DNA from: Microbulbifer marinus
GTDB taxonomy: Bacteria > Pseudomonadota > Gammaproteobacteria > Pseudomonadales > Cellvibrionaceae
Direction: 5' to 3'
NCBI RefSeq assembly: GCF_900107725.1
Contig: NZ_FNQO01000001.1
Coordinates: 674,458 to 738,457, forward strand
Length of the DNA stretch: 64,000 nt
A model generated the notes under the pieces. The model was given only the letters and a program-made list of their open reading frames with translations. It was not told the origin of the DNA and searched no databases. Made by a program: the position numbers and the translations under genes. Shown here in pieces: positions 1 through 8,600 of this stretch (the stretch's first letter is position 1; each line of letters starts with the position of its first letter).

Positions 1-13
1 TTTATATGCGTTG

Positions 14-106
14 GGGTGGATTTGGATAAGAACCCACGTTCGAGCCGAAGCTGGCGAAGCCAGCGGAGACCAGCGAGTGCAGCGAGCTAATCCCTGCCCC
101 ACCACC
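14..106 (+). repeat. Dispersed repeat, copy A
   Basis: This stretch aligns by eye with 8516-8600: both hold ggatnagaaccc, then cgttcgagcc, a short hairpin, agaccagcgag and finally ctaatccctgcccacc. Here the internal hairpin is gctggc-gaa-gccagc (50-64). The outer ends (ggtgg and ccacc) are complementary. The ends resemble the two halves of a tRNA T-arm and acceptor (gttcga and atccctgcccacc) split by an insert, but no complete tRNA cloverleaf is present. Its function is unknown. Confidence 0.6.
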
Positions 107-462
107 GGACCATGAAGCCATGGAATTGTGCCACTTGGCATCCCTTCTACAAGTTCCACCTCAAGCTCTTCCGCCACAAGAACAGGCGTAATACGGATTT
201 CGGCATCTACCGCTGCAAAGAGAAGCTCGCCATATCACATCAGTTTGACCTGATCCGCGTCATCAAACACAAACAGTTAAGAGTCGCATCCAGTTTTCTC
301 CACAGTTTTTGACTCAGAAGGCAGCAAGATAAATTCCGTTTCGGCGACAGGTCCGTCCACCAGCGTTTCATTTTAGGAAATTAATACGCCCACCTCTCAG
401 CCGCATATGTCCCGGCCTGGCACGCGAGATCACACGGAAACACCGCGACCAGGCATTTCCGG
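107..462. other. Intergenic region upstream of betT
   Basis: No convincing gene lies here. The minus strand carries a coding-like reading frame broken by at least two stops (roughly 100-380), which may be a worn-out gene remnant, but no family was recognised. The part next to betT (about 313-462) should hold the betT-betA promoter. No clear -35/-10 pair or BetI-like operator could be picked out by eye. Confidence 0.4.
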
Positions 463-2571
463 ATGGTCTACGCTTTAGTCACCGAAAAACTCTGGGTGAC
501 TCCCATGCACGAATCAAAGCCCTCGCTGGAGAGCTCCAAAGCGACTCCCGAGGAAGCCAAGATCAAGTGGGTCGTCTTTGCCAGCTCGGGCATCGGTATC
601 GTTGTTTTTTCGCTGTGGGCGATGATTTTCACCGAGCAAGCCGGGACATATCTCAACGGGGTGCTCGGATGGATATCCGGCAGCTTCGGTTGGTTTTATT
701 TTATCGCGGTGGTCGTCTACCTCGTTTTCGTTATTTTTATCGCTGCGTCCAAGTACGGCGATATCAAGCTGGGGCCCGCCCACTCCGAGCCAGAATTCCC
801 CCTAATCACCTGGGCTGCGATGCTGTTTGCGGCGGGTATCGGCATCGACCTGATTTTCTACTGCATCGTCGAGCCGGTAACCCAGTTCATGGAACCGCCA
901 GTGGGGGAAGGCCTGACGGAAGAGGCCGCCCGCCAAGCCATGGCGCTTACCCTACTGCACTGGGGGCTTTCCGGGTGGGGCGTCTACACGCTGGTGGGCA
1001 TGTCGCTGGCATACTTCAGTTTCCGTCACGGCCTGCCACTGACGATTCGCTCGTCGCTCTATCCCCTCTTTGGCAAGCGTATCTACGGCCCGATCGGCCA
1101 CACGGTGGATATTGCCGCGGTCCTCGGCACTGTATTTGGCGTCGCAACCAGTCTCGGCATCGGTATTATCCAGCTGAATTTTGGCCTCAGTTACATGTTC
1201 GGGATCCCTGAGGGAACCCTGACCCAGGCGGCGCTGGCAATCGTCATTGTGATATTTGCCGCAATCTCTGCGGCAACCGGCGTAGAGAAAGGTATTCGCC
1301 GGCTCTCCGAGTTCAACATGTTGCTGGCAGTGCTGCTGTTACTGTTCGTATTGTTCACCGGTGAAACGCGTTTCCTCCTGAACGCTTTCGTCACCAACAT
1401 GGGCGACTACCTACAGAATTTTGTCGATCTGTCGTTCAACACTTACGCCTTTAATCCTCCCACCGAATGGCTCAATGCCTGGACCATCTTCTTCTGGGCC
1501 TGGTGGATCGCGTGGGGCCCGTTTGTTGGCCTGTTCCTGGCGCGGATTTCACGAGGTCGGACGATCCGGGCCTTCGTATCAGGCACCCTCATATTGCCGT
1601 TCCTGTTTATGGCTGCCTGGATGGCGATCATGGGTAATTCCGCGATCGACCTGGTTCTGGGCGGGGCCACGGACTTCGCCAAGCAGGCGGTAGACCAGCC
1701 AGGTTCTGCCATCTACCTGTTCCTTGAGCAGATGGCCTGGCCCGTGGCCACCACCATCGTGGTCACGGTCCTCGCCATTGTATTTTTCACCACGTCCGGG
1801 GACTCCGGCTCACTGGTGCTGTCCAACCTGACTACTCGCCTCAGCGACCCGAATCACGATGCGCCACCCTGGATGCGCATCCTCTGGGCAGCCATTATCG
1901 GCGTGGTGACACTCGCGCTGCTGATGACCGGTGGCCTGTCGGCGCTGCAGAGTGCCGTGGTCATCATGGGGCTGCCGTTCGCTTTCGTGCTTGTCCTGAT
2001 GATGTTCGGCCTTTCCAAGGCGCTGCACCTCGAGGGCCTCAAAGCCACCAGTGTGCAGGCCGCACTGTCCGGCCAACTCTCCGGGCGTACCCTAGGGGGC
2101 GAGGGGCGCGCCAGCTGGGCCCAACGGCTGTCCCGTGCGGTCAGCTTCCCCAGCAAGAAGCAGGTGGAAGAATTTATTGAGGAGACCATCCGGCCCGCAT
2201 TTGAAGCAGTGAAGGAGAAGCTGGAACAGGAAAGCTACCCTGTAGAAATTTCCGGCGACACAGGTGGCAACCTCCACCTGCGCCTGGACGTCGGCCTGGA
2301 GGAGGAAGTGAACTTTACCTATCAGGTGTGGCCCCGAGAGTGCACGATGCCCAGTTTTACCGTGCGCGCGGAAAAGCCCCGCTCGAGCTATTTCCGACTG
2401 GAACCGCACCTGCGCGAGGGCGGACTGACGTACGACCTGATGGGTTATACGCGCGACCAGGTGATCGGCGACATTATTGACCACTTCGAGGCCCACCTAC
2501 ATTACCTGTACCAGCGAAGGGAACTTGGCAGCGCCTCGCCCGGCGACCAGGACGAACCGGGTCCATCGTAG
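463..2571 (+). CDS. betT: BCCT-family choline transporter BetT
   Basis: This is a high-affinity choline uptake carrier of the inner membrane (betaine/carnitine/choline transporter family) that supplies choline to BetA and BetB. The 702-residue length is close to E. coli BetT (677). About twelve hydrophobic segments are visible, and the tryptophan-rich BCCT signature WTIFFWAWWIAWGPF begins near residue 340. As in BetT, a long hydrophilic C-terminal domain follows (about 560-700). In characterised BetT proteins this domain tunes activity to osmotic strength. The start is uncertain: the ATG at 463 has only a weak upstream SD, and an in-frame ATG at 505 (MHESKP) is a reasonable alternative. betA follows after 9 bases, so the two are probably co-transcribed. 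No betI repressor gene is nearby. Confidence 0.93.
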   Translation: MVYALVTEKLWVTPMHESKPSLESSKATPEEAKIKWVVFASSGIGIVVFSLWAMIFTEQAGTYLNGVLGWISGSFGWFYFIAVVVYLVFVIFIAASKYGDIKLGPAHSEPEFPLITWAAMLFAAGIGIDLIFYCIVEPVTQFMEPPVGEGLTEEAARQAMALTLLHWGLSGWGVYTLVGMSLAYFSFRHGLPLTIRSSLYPLFGKRIYGPIGHTVDIAAVLGTVFGVATSLGIGIIQLNFGLSYMFGIPEGTLTQAALAIVIVIFAAISAATGVEKGIRRLSEFNMLLAVLLLLFVLFTGETRFLLNAFVTNMGDYLQNFVDLSFNTYAFNPPTEWLNAWTIFFWAWWIAWGPFVGLFLARISRGRTIRAFVSGTLILPFLFMAAWMAIMGNSAIDLVLGGATDFAKQAVDQPGSAIYLFLEQMAWPVATTIVVTVLAIVFFTTSGDSGSLVLSNLTTRLSDPNHDAPPWMRILWAAIIGVVTLALLMTGGLSALQSAVVIMGLPFAFVLVLMMFGLSKALHLEGLKATSVQAALSGQLSGRTLGGEGRASWAQRLSRAVSFPSKKQVEEFIEETIRPAFEAVKEKLEQESYPVEISGDTGGNLHLRLDVGLEEEVNFTYQVWPRECTMPSFTVRAEKPRSSYFRLEPHLREGGLTYDLMGYTRDQVIGDIIDHFEAHLHYLYQRRELGSASPGDQDEPGPS

Positions 2572-2580
2572 GGAGTTCCG

Positions 2581-4296
2581 ATGAGCACGCAATCATTTGA
2601 CCAGACGTTTGACTACATCGTGGTAGGTGCCGGCTCCGCCGGTGCCGTAGTGGCCAGCCGTCTGACCGAAGACAGCGAAACCAGCCTGCTGTTGCTGGAG
2701 TACGGCGGCAAGGACAACTCCATCTACATCCAGATGCCATCCGCGTTCTCGATACCGCTGGGTATGTCCAAGTTCGATTGGGAGTTTTATACCGAGCCGG
2801 AACCGGGGCTGCACGGGCGACGGATACATCAGGCCCGGGGCAAGGTAATCGGTGGCTCTTCCTCTATCAACGGCATGGCCTATGTGCGCGGCTGCAAGGG
2901 CGATTACGACGACTGGGTTGAAAAAGGTGCGGAAGGATGGGGCTACGCCGATGTGCTGCCCTATTTCAAGCGCTCCGAAAACTGTGTCTATGGCGGCGAC
3001 CAATATCGCGGCGACAAGGGCCCGGTGACCACCTGTAACGGCAACAACATGAAGAACCCCCTCTATCGTGCATTTATCGAGGCGGGCAAGCAGGCGGGCT
3101 ACGGCTATACGGAGGATTACAACGGCTTCCGGCAGGAAGGCTTCGGCCGCATGGATATGACCGTGCGCGACGGTGTGCGCTGCTCTACGGCCCTCGCCTA
3201 TCTCAAGCCGTCCCTGAGCCGCAGTAACCTGGAACTGAAGATGCACGCGCTGACCACCCGCGTGATCATGGAGGGCAAGAAGGCGATCGGGGTTGAGTAT
3301 GAACAGGGCGGCAAGACCTTCCGCGCGCGGGCGAAGCGGGAAGTGATCCTATCCGCCAGCGCATTCAACTCACCCAAACTGCTAATGCTCTCGGGGATCG
3401 GCCCGGCGGAACACCTGAAGGAGCATGGTATCGAGGTGGTACACGACCTGCCCGGCGTGGGCCAGAACCTGCACGATCACCTGGAGGTTTGGGTACAGCA
3501 GAGGTGCAAACAGGACATCACCCTGAACGGCTGGCTGGGGCCACTGGGGAAAGCATGGATCGGCATCAACTGGCTGCTGTTCAAGCGCGGCCTGGGCGCA
3601 TCCAACCACTTCGAATCCAACGGCTATATCCGTAGCCAGGCTGGCCTCAAGTGGCCCGATATCCAGTACCACTTCCTCGCCGGCGCCATCGCCTATGACG
3701 GCTCAAGCGCGGTGGAGGGACATGGATTCCAGGTGCACCTGGGCTGCAACAAGCCCCTGAGCCGCGGCTGGGTGAAACTGAAGTCCGCCGACCCCAGGCA
3801 AGCGCCGGAGATGGTCTTCAATTACTTTTCCCGTCAAGAAGACAAGCAGGCCTTTCGCTCGGGACTGCACTTCACCCGGGAGATCTTCGCGCAGGCCGCC
3901 ATGGACCCCTACCGTGGCGAGGAAGTTTCGCCCGGCCCTGATGTCCAGAGTGATGACGAGATCGACAACTGGCTGGCGGAAACTGCAGAAACTGCCTATC
4001 ACCCCGCGGGCAGTTGCCGGATGGGCACCGATGAAATGGCGGTGGTCGACCCGGAATGCCGCGTTCACGGCATCGAGAACCTGAGGGTGGTGGATTCGTC
4101 GATCATGCCGACAGTGACCAACGGCAACCTGAATGGACCGACCATCATGATCGGCGAGAAGGGTGCCGACCATATTCGCGGCAAGGGAATGCTGGAGCCC
4201 TCCACGGCCGACAGCTACGTGGCCCAGAACTGGAAGGAGAGCCAGCGCGAGGGAAGCCCCGACCGGCCGGCGGAGGAGCGAGAGCCTCCGGCCTAG
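2581..4296 (+). CDS. betA: Choline dehydrogenase BetA (GMC oxidoreductase)
   Basis: This FAD-dependent, membrane-associated enzyme oxidises choline to betaine aldehyde, the first step of glycine betaine synthesis. The N-terminus has the dinucleotide-binding GAGSAG motif. GMC signature 1 is at about 91-104 (GGSSSINGMAYVRG) and signature 2 at about 260-275 (SAFNSPKLLMLSGIGP). The catalytic pair is His473 in YHPAGSCRMG and an Asn near 515 in NGNLNGPT. The length of 571 residues compares with 556 in E. coli, the excess being a charged C-terminal tail. The SD gggag precedes the ATG. The gene sits directly behind betT and converges on betB with only 36 bases between the stop codons. Confidence 0.95.
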   Translation: MSTQSFDQTFDYIVVGAGSAGAVVASRLTEDSETSLLLLEYGGKDNSIYIQMPSAFSIPLGMSKFDWEFYTEPEPGLHGRRIHQARGKVIGGSSSINGMAYVRGCKGDYDDWVEKGAEGWGYADVLPYFKRSENCVYGGDQYRGDKGPVTTCNGNNMKNPLYRAFIEAGKQAGYGYTEDYNGFRQEGFGRMDMTVRDGVRCSTALAYLKPSLSRSNLELKMHALTTRVIMEGKKAIGVEYEQGGKTFRARAKREVILSASAFNSPKLLMLSGIGPAEHLKEHGIEVVHDLPGVGQNLHDHLEVWVQQRCKQDITLNGWLGPLGKAWIGINWLLFKRGLGASNHFESNGYIRSQAGLKWPDIQYHFLAGAIAYDGSSAVEGHGFQVHLGCNKPLSRGWVKLKSADPRQAPEMVFNYFSRQEDKQAFRSGLHFTREIFAQAAMDPYRGEEVSPGPDVQSDDEIDNWLAETAETAYHPAGSCRMGTDEMAVVDPECRVHGIENLRVVDSSIMPTVTNGNLNGPTIMIGEKGADHIRGKGMLEPSTADSYVAQNWKESQREGSPDRPAEEREPPA

Positions 4297-4332
4297 ACTG
4301 GTACCAGCCCCTGATTGCGCTCCCGCGCGGAT

Positions 4333-5796
4333 TCAGTAAGGTGCGTCCACGTCGCCTTCGGCAACGTAGACCGTCTTCAGGCGAGTGTAATGCTCGAAGG
4401 CCCGACGGCTGTTTTCCTTCCCGATACCCGACTGCTTGAAACCGCCAAACGGCATTTCCACCGGGGTCAGGTTGTAGTGGTTGACCCAGACAATGCCGGC
4501 ATCGAGATTCGCAGCAACCCGGTGGGCGCGCTGCACATCCTTCGTAAACACCCCTCCGGCCAGGCCGAAGGGCGTACTGTTCGCCCTCTTCAGGACCTCG
4601 TCCTCGTTGTCAAAGCCCAGTAGCGACAGCACCGGCCCGAAAATCTCCTCGCGCACGATGGTCATATCATCGGACAGTCCGTCAAAGATCGTTGGCTGGA
4701 CGAAATTGCCTTTCTCGAAGCCTTCCACCCTCGCCCGCTTGCCCCCGGTCAACAACTGGCCGCCCTCCTGCCCGCCCTTCTCGATATAGTCCAGCACCCC
4801 CTGCATGTGCTCGCGACTGATCATGGGGCCGAGATCCGTATCCGGATCGAGCGGATCACCAAGCTTGAGTTTTTCCGTTCGCGCCACCAGCTTCTCGACA
4901 AACTTTTCCCTGACTGACTCTTGCACGAACACCCGGGTGCCATTGGTGCAGATCTGGCCCTGGGTATAAAAATTACCTAGCATCGCAGCGCCAACGGCAT
5001 TGTCCAGGTCGGCGTCGTCAAAGACGATCAGGGGGGATTTGCCGCCCAACTCAAGTGTGACCAGCTTCAGAGTGTCAGCAGCGGCTCGCATTACGGCCTT
5101 GCCGGTCCCCACCTCGCCGGTGAGTGAGACCTTGGCGATACCCGGGTGGCCGGTAAGGGCCTTACCCGCCTCGGCATGCCCCTGCACCACATTAAACACC
5201 CCATCGGGAAGGCCGGCCTCCTTGAACAGCTCCGCGAGTCGCAACGCGGAAAGCGGCGTGAGTTCCGCTGGCTTGAAGATCATTGCATTGCCGGCAGCGA
5301 GTGCCGGAGCGGACTTCCAGGCAGCAATCTGTACCGGGTAGTTCCAGGCACCAATCCCGGCACATACACCCAGCGGTTCAGGCCTTGTATAGAAGAACCC
5401 ACCGGGGACTTCCTGGTATTCCCCATGCACCGAAGCCGCCTGGCCACCAAAGAATTCCAGGCAGTCGGCCGCGGAGCCCACATCGGCTTCCGGGGTCTCC
5501 GCGATCGGCTTGCCGCCGTCGACTGACTCAAGCCGTGCAAGCTCATCGCAGTTCTCCCGCAACAACTGTGCCGTGCGCACGAGTATGCGCCCACGCTCGG
5601 CACCGCTCATGGCTGCCCAACTGGCCTGTCCTTTTGTTGCTGACTCCACCGCCCGGTCTACATCCACCTTCTCCGCCTGTGCAACCTTGCAGATAACTTC
5701 ACCAGTGGCGGGGTTATAATTTTCGAAATATTTCCCGTCTTCGGGAGCAACGTACTCGCCGTGAATCCAGAGAAGCCGGTCGTTTGAGTCGGACAT
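4333..5796 (-). CDS. betB: Betaine aldehyde dehydrogenase BetB
   Basis: The enzyme is an NAD(P)-dependent aldehyde dehydrogenase that turns betaine aldehyde into the osmoprotectant glycine betaine. It aligns from memory with E. coli BetB along its whole length. Visible motifs are GIGAWNYPVQIA, the general-base segment LELGGKSPLIV, and the nucleophilic cysteine in GQICTNGTRVF (about residue 283). An ATG nine bases further upstream (5805) is in frame, but the SD aggtg touches it directly and is ideally spaced for the ATG at 5796 (MSDSNDR), so the shorter start is preferred. The gene is transcribed towards betTA rather than lying in a single bet operon as in E. coli, so it must have its own promoter upstream of 5800. 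Confidence 0.95.
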   Translation of the reverse strand: MSDSNDRLLWIHGEYVAPEDGKYFENYNPATGEVICKVAQAEKVDVDRAVESATKGQASWAAMSGAERGRILVRTAQLLRENCDELARLESVDGGKPIAETPEADVGSAADCLEFFGGQAASVHGEYQEVPGGFFYTRPEPLGVCAGIGAWNYPVQIAAWKSAPALAAGNAMIFKPAELTPLSALRLAELFKEAGLPDGVFNVVQGHAEAGKALTGHPGIAKVSLTGEVGTGKAVMRAAADTLKLVTLELGGKSPLIVFDDADLDNAVGAAMLGNFYTQGQICTNGTRVFVQESVREKFVEKLVARTEKLKLGDPLDPDTDLGPMISREHMQGVLDYIEKGGQEGGQLLTGGKRARVEGFEKGNFVQPTIFDGLSDDMTIVREEIFGPVLSLLGFDNEDEVLKRANSTPFGLAGGVFTKDVQRAHRVAANLDAGIVWVNHYNLTPVEMPFGGFKQSGIGKENSRRAFEHYTRLKTVYVAEGDVDAPY

Positions 5797-5969
5797 AGCA
5801 TTCACCTGTGGAATAAAGGTCGTTGTGAGCAGAGTGTAGGCAAGCTGCGCAGGGGTGGGATCAACCGGCCTGAAAGCTACGGTGCCCTGCCCGGGACTTC
5901 CTGACCGCAGCCTGGGGCCATCAGGCTTCTATTGCCCAACGGCCAGGCGGGTATTTGGAGGGCATTTCA

Positions 5970-6722
5970 TTAAAAGCTGCGGTCGATGCTGAACACCACT
6001 TCACCGTCGGTAAGCTTGGGCCTCGCAAGAAACGGGTCAACGCCGTCGGTGTCATACTTGCGCAGGTCGAACGTCCAGTCCTCGATCGAGTAATCGATGC
6101 CGAGGTCGTAGTAGACGAAGTTCAGAAAGTCAGATGAGCCTTCAAAAGTCTGCTCCCCCACCCGCATCGAAACGGAAAAACCGTCGGGTAGCTCGTAGAC
6201 CAGGGTTACCTCGTAGGCCAGCGCGGACACGTCGTCGAGAAAGTCCTCACCGAAGTAATTGTCGGCATACCAGACGCTCGGAGAGATAGAGAACTTGTCT
6301 TTGGTCCAGGTGACATATCCGTAGATCTCACCGTAATCGAGGCTAAATGGCGACTTCGGATAGTTGTAAGACCAGTAACCCACATCGAAGCTGAAATTAC
6401 TCTCACCAAAATTGCCGGCAAAGCCTATATACGGGTCCAGTTCCATGCTGTTGCCGGGGCCCCCGAAATCTGTGTTGGAGGCCCAGAGCCCGACATAGAA
6501 GCCTTTATCGTGGGACCAATTCATGTCTCCCTGGACCTGGGGCCCCAGGTTGGAATTGGAGATGCTACGGAACATGTAGTCGGTGGCAAACATCAGGTTG
6601 CCACCGAAGGTGCCGAATGAATCGTCGTCGCTCTCCTCCTCCTGTGCCAGGGAACCCACCGAGACCAAGGCTGCCGCGATAAGGGTGACAGCTACAGGCA
6701 CGCGTGCAAAAGAACGTTTCAT
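5970..6722 (-). CDS. TorF-family putative porin (Gcw_chp type)
   Basis: This 250-residue exported protein has a signal peptide (MKRSFARVPVAV... ending near SLAQ), a short acidic segment, and an aromatic-rich alternating pattern (YVGLWASNTDF, YWSYNY) that ends in Phe, as expected of an outer-membrane beta barrel. The opening FGGNLMFATDYMFRSIS and the overall layout match the TIGR02001/PF09694 (TorF-like) family, whose substrates are not settled. The SD aagga lies 7 bases before the ATG. It is a single gene, and its nearest neighbours belong to choline metabolism without an evident functional link. Confidence 0.8.
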   Translation of the reverse strand: MKRSFARVPVAVTLIAAALVSVGSLAQEEESDDDSFGTFGGNLMFATDYMFRSISNSNLGPQVQGDMNWSHDKGFYVGLWASNTDFGGPGNSMELDPYIGFAGNFGESNFSFDVGYWSYNYPKSPFSLDYGEIYGYVTWTKDKFSISPSVWYADNYFGEDFLDDVSALAYEVTLVYELPDGFSVSMRVGEQTFEGSSDFLNFVYYDLGIDYSIEDWTFDLRKYDTDGVDPFLARPKLTDGEVVFSIDRSF

Positions 6723-7256
6723 CGGATCTTCCTTGACCTCCCCGGGGTGGGAAAGCTTTCTCCGTTAACTAGGCTAGATATAGGCAAGTTCGACGGGTTT
6801 GCAAAAATCTGGCGACAGCATCCTCTTTTATCTGCCAACCCGGGAACCCGGCGATCACCAAGAAAGCCGTCACTTGGCTGGGCCTAATGGAAGACATGCG
6901 GGCGAGTATTTTCGATTCCCCGCATGGTGTAAGCCAAAGGTCCAAGAGCCCCCCTAGCGGGACCTTCATCACCCTTTTGTTGTGGCAGCGATTGCCCGAC
7001 TTGATTCGGGAATGACAAGTCCACTCATCGCCTATAGGCGGACCGGTCACGAAGAATTGGCCGCAAGCGACACAGACTTGCAGCAATGTCAGCTAAGACC
7101 GACAGAGTTCGCCTTCACCTCCGCCTTTTATGTCGGAATTCAGGACGCCTGACCGTTCCTCGCGCCCGCCTTTCCCGCTCTTGGTATAACCTTGCAAGGG
7201 GCGAAATTCTTAATCGATGATCCGTCGCCCCCTATCCTATCGACAAGGAGTTCGCC
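6723..7256. other. Intergenic region with a palindromic remnant
   Basis: No supported gene is present. An open minus-strand frame at 6769-7086 lacks any family resemblance or good SD. Around 6988-7020 the text tgcccgacttgattcgggaatgac resembles the short 'cattcccg' hairpin elements scattered through many proteobacterial genomes. The last 60 bases should hold the promoter of the zinc-ribbon gene at 7257. Confidence 0.4.
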
Positions 7257-7490
7257 ATGAAATGTCCATCCTGCAGCGAAGTAGAACTGTTACAGAAAGA
7301 TCGCAACGGTATTGAAGTCGATTACTGCCCCAATTGTCGTGGCGTCTGGCTGGACCGCGGAGAGCTGGACAAGATCATCGAGCGCTCGACAATGGATTCC
7401 CCCCCTGACAGCAGCGATGTGAAGCAGCCCGAAAAACCGGTTGTGCACAGGCAGAAACGCAACCTGATAACCGAGCTGTTCGATTTCTGA
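7257..7490 (+). CDS. TFIIB-type zinc-ribbon protein
   Basis: This small soluble protein of 77 residues has two CxxC knuckles at the N-terminus (MKCPSCSEVEL and YCPNCRGVWLDRGEL), the signature of the bacterial zf-TFIIB domain (PF13453). The domain takes up residues 1-45, and the rest is a polar tail ending in RNLITELFDF. The SD aaggag is well spaced from the ATG. Such proteins are common, bind zinc, and have no established specific role. The nearest gene downstream (7562) is on the same strand 71 bases away. Confidence 0.8.
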   Translation: MKCPSCSEVELLQKDRNGIEVDYCPNCRGVWLDRGELDKIIERSTMDSPPDSSDVKQPEKPVVHRQKRNLITELFDF

Positions 7491-7561
7491 AAGTTAGCCA
7501 TCGTGCATGGACTGAAAAACGAGCATAATATTTACCAGACCAATAAAAACACGGAGTGGCC

Positions 7562-7876
7562 ATGCAGATCGACCGAGTACATTTTCTGACAGAAGTGGAT
7601 GCGCGGTTGGCGCGGATGTTTTCTGCCAATAGATGCGGCTATCGCACACCGGCCGTTGAGCGCCATCGTTTGGAGGGATTTATGCAGGCCGGGGTCTTCC
7701 TCGGACTGAGCAATAATCTCGAACTGGCAGAGCTGATGGAAGAGTCCCATCAGGCCATCTTCGGCAAAAGTATCCGCGACAGGCGGCAGGAAAATACCCT
7801 CAACTGGCGGTATGAGCAGGTGGATTACAGCGCCTTCGAAGAACCGACTTACACGCGCAAAACCCGGTCCCGTTGA
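7562..7876 (+). CDS. Conserved-looking hypothetical protein (104 aa)
   Basis: The family was not recognised. The predicted protein is mostly helical and soluble, with no signal peptide or membrane segment, and its tail is basic (TYTRKTRSR). A GTG six bases upstream (7556) is in frame, but the SD cggag is correctly spaced only for the ATG at 7562. A hairpin resembling a rho-independent terminator follows at 7899-7924. The good SD and trailing terminator argue that this is a real gene. The protein could be a small regulator or a stress protein, but nothing in it decides that. Confidence 0.6.
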   Translation: MQIDRVHFLTEVDARLARMFSANRCGYRTPAVERHRLEGFMQAGVFLGLSNNLELAELMEESHQAIFGKSIRDRRQENTLNWRYEQVDYSAFEEPTYTRKTRSR

Positions 7877-7898
7877 GTGTTGTTGCCGTTCCCGACAA

Positions 7899-7924
7899 AC
7901 AAAAGCCTCGCGATGCGGGGCCTT
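7899..7924 (+). terminator. Probable terminator of the 7562 gene
   Basis: The sequence aaaagcctcgc-gat-gcggggcctt can fold into an imperfect GC-rich hairpin flanked by A and T, placed 22 bases after the stop codon. It lacks a long T tract, so it may be weak. Confidence 0.5.
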
Positions 7925-8040
7925 GCAGGGAAATCGTCTGGTGCGGGAGCGCTACTCGAAGCGGGGGAAGTCTGCGGGACACTTCTCGATAAATGCCGTA
8001 GCCGCCTCGTAGGTTACACACAACCAAAGCGGCAGTTAAA

Positions 8041-8497
8041 AGATGCTTCTGAAGCTCCGCCAAATTCAGCGTCGGGGTTATCCAAGTCTCCGCGTTATTT
8101 TGAATAAGAAAATAGCCTCTCGCGGCTCTTGCTCGGGCTGGCCGCTCCGACCGATCGAAGCGGACGCGTTTCCCCACATCTTTGCGGATTAGCTCGGCTA
8201 TCTGGGGCGCATGATCATACTGACACGCTTCGCGCCTTGTTCCCTTTCAAACTGCCTAACTAATTCTTTGGACTGACGCCGCTACGGTGGGCGTTATACG
8301 GTATCGGCTTCTTACTGGTGGTTGGTGCAGTGATCGGTCTGACACGCATGACGCACCATGCGCTGAAGAAAAAATATAAAGCGAGGATTGGTGACGGCCT
8401 GGATGAAATGGCTCCTCTGGCGTTTCGTCATAAGCAGGTTTGCCATCACGCATGGCTTCCTTGACTCGCTCACGCTGATGACAAGACTGCAGCGTTA
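8041..8497 (+). pseudogene. Collapsed duplicate of the 11.1-12.5 kb locus
   Basis: Four collinear blocks match the locus at 11141-12534. The 3' end of the small minus-strand gene: 8041-8096 matches 11141-11196 with 7 mismatches in 56. An intergenic block: 8158-8180 matches 11632-11654 with one mismatch. The middle of the VTT gene: 8209-8280 matches about 12121-12193. The VTT 3' end plus the first part of the glycosidase-like gene: about 8283-8497 matches 12318-12534. The sequence between the blocks has been deleted, and frameshifts and stops break every frame. Order and orientation are kept, so this is a remnant of an old duplication (or of an allelic copy), now non-functional. The minus-strand C-terminal peptide ITPTLNLAELQKHL is still readable. 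Confidence 0.8.
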
Positions 8498-8515
8498 TTT
8501 TTAATGTGGTGCTGA

Positions 8516-8600
8516 AGTGAATCTGGATGAGAACCCCGTTCGAGCCGGAAGGCGCAAGCCCGAAGACCAGCGAGGGAGGCGATCTAATCCCTGCCCACCC
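8516..8600 (+). repeat. Dispersed repeat, copy B
   Basis: This is the second copy of the element at 14-106, in the same orientation. It starts about 20 bases after the decayed duplicate ends. The core runs ggatgagaaccccgttcgag, then a small ggc-gcaa-gcc hairpin, agaccagcgag and ctaatccctgcccacc. Differences from copy A cluster in the central hairpin. Confidence 0.6.

Noticed and set aside
14..106. tRNA gene
   Set aside because: Only T-arm and acceptor-like pieces are present. D-arm and anticodon arm are missing.
112..312. 66-codon plus-strand open frame at the left end
   Set aside because: No SD, and its alternative frames look like the antisense of a decayed minus-strand reading frame. Not supported as a gene.
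6769..7086. 105-codon minus-strand open frame
   Set aside because: No SD or family, and it includes a palindromic intergenic element.
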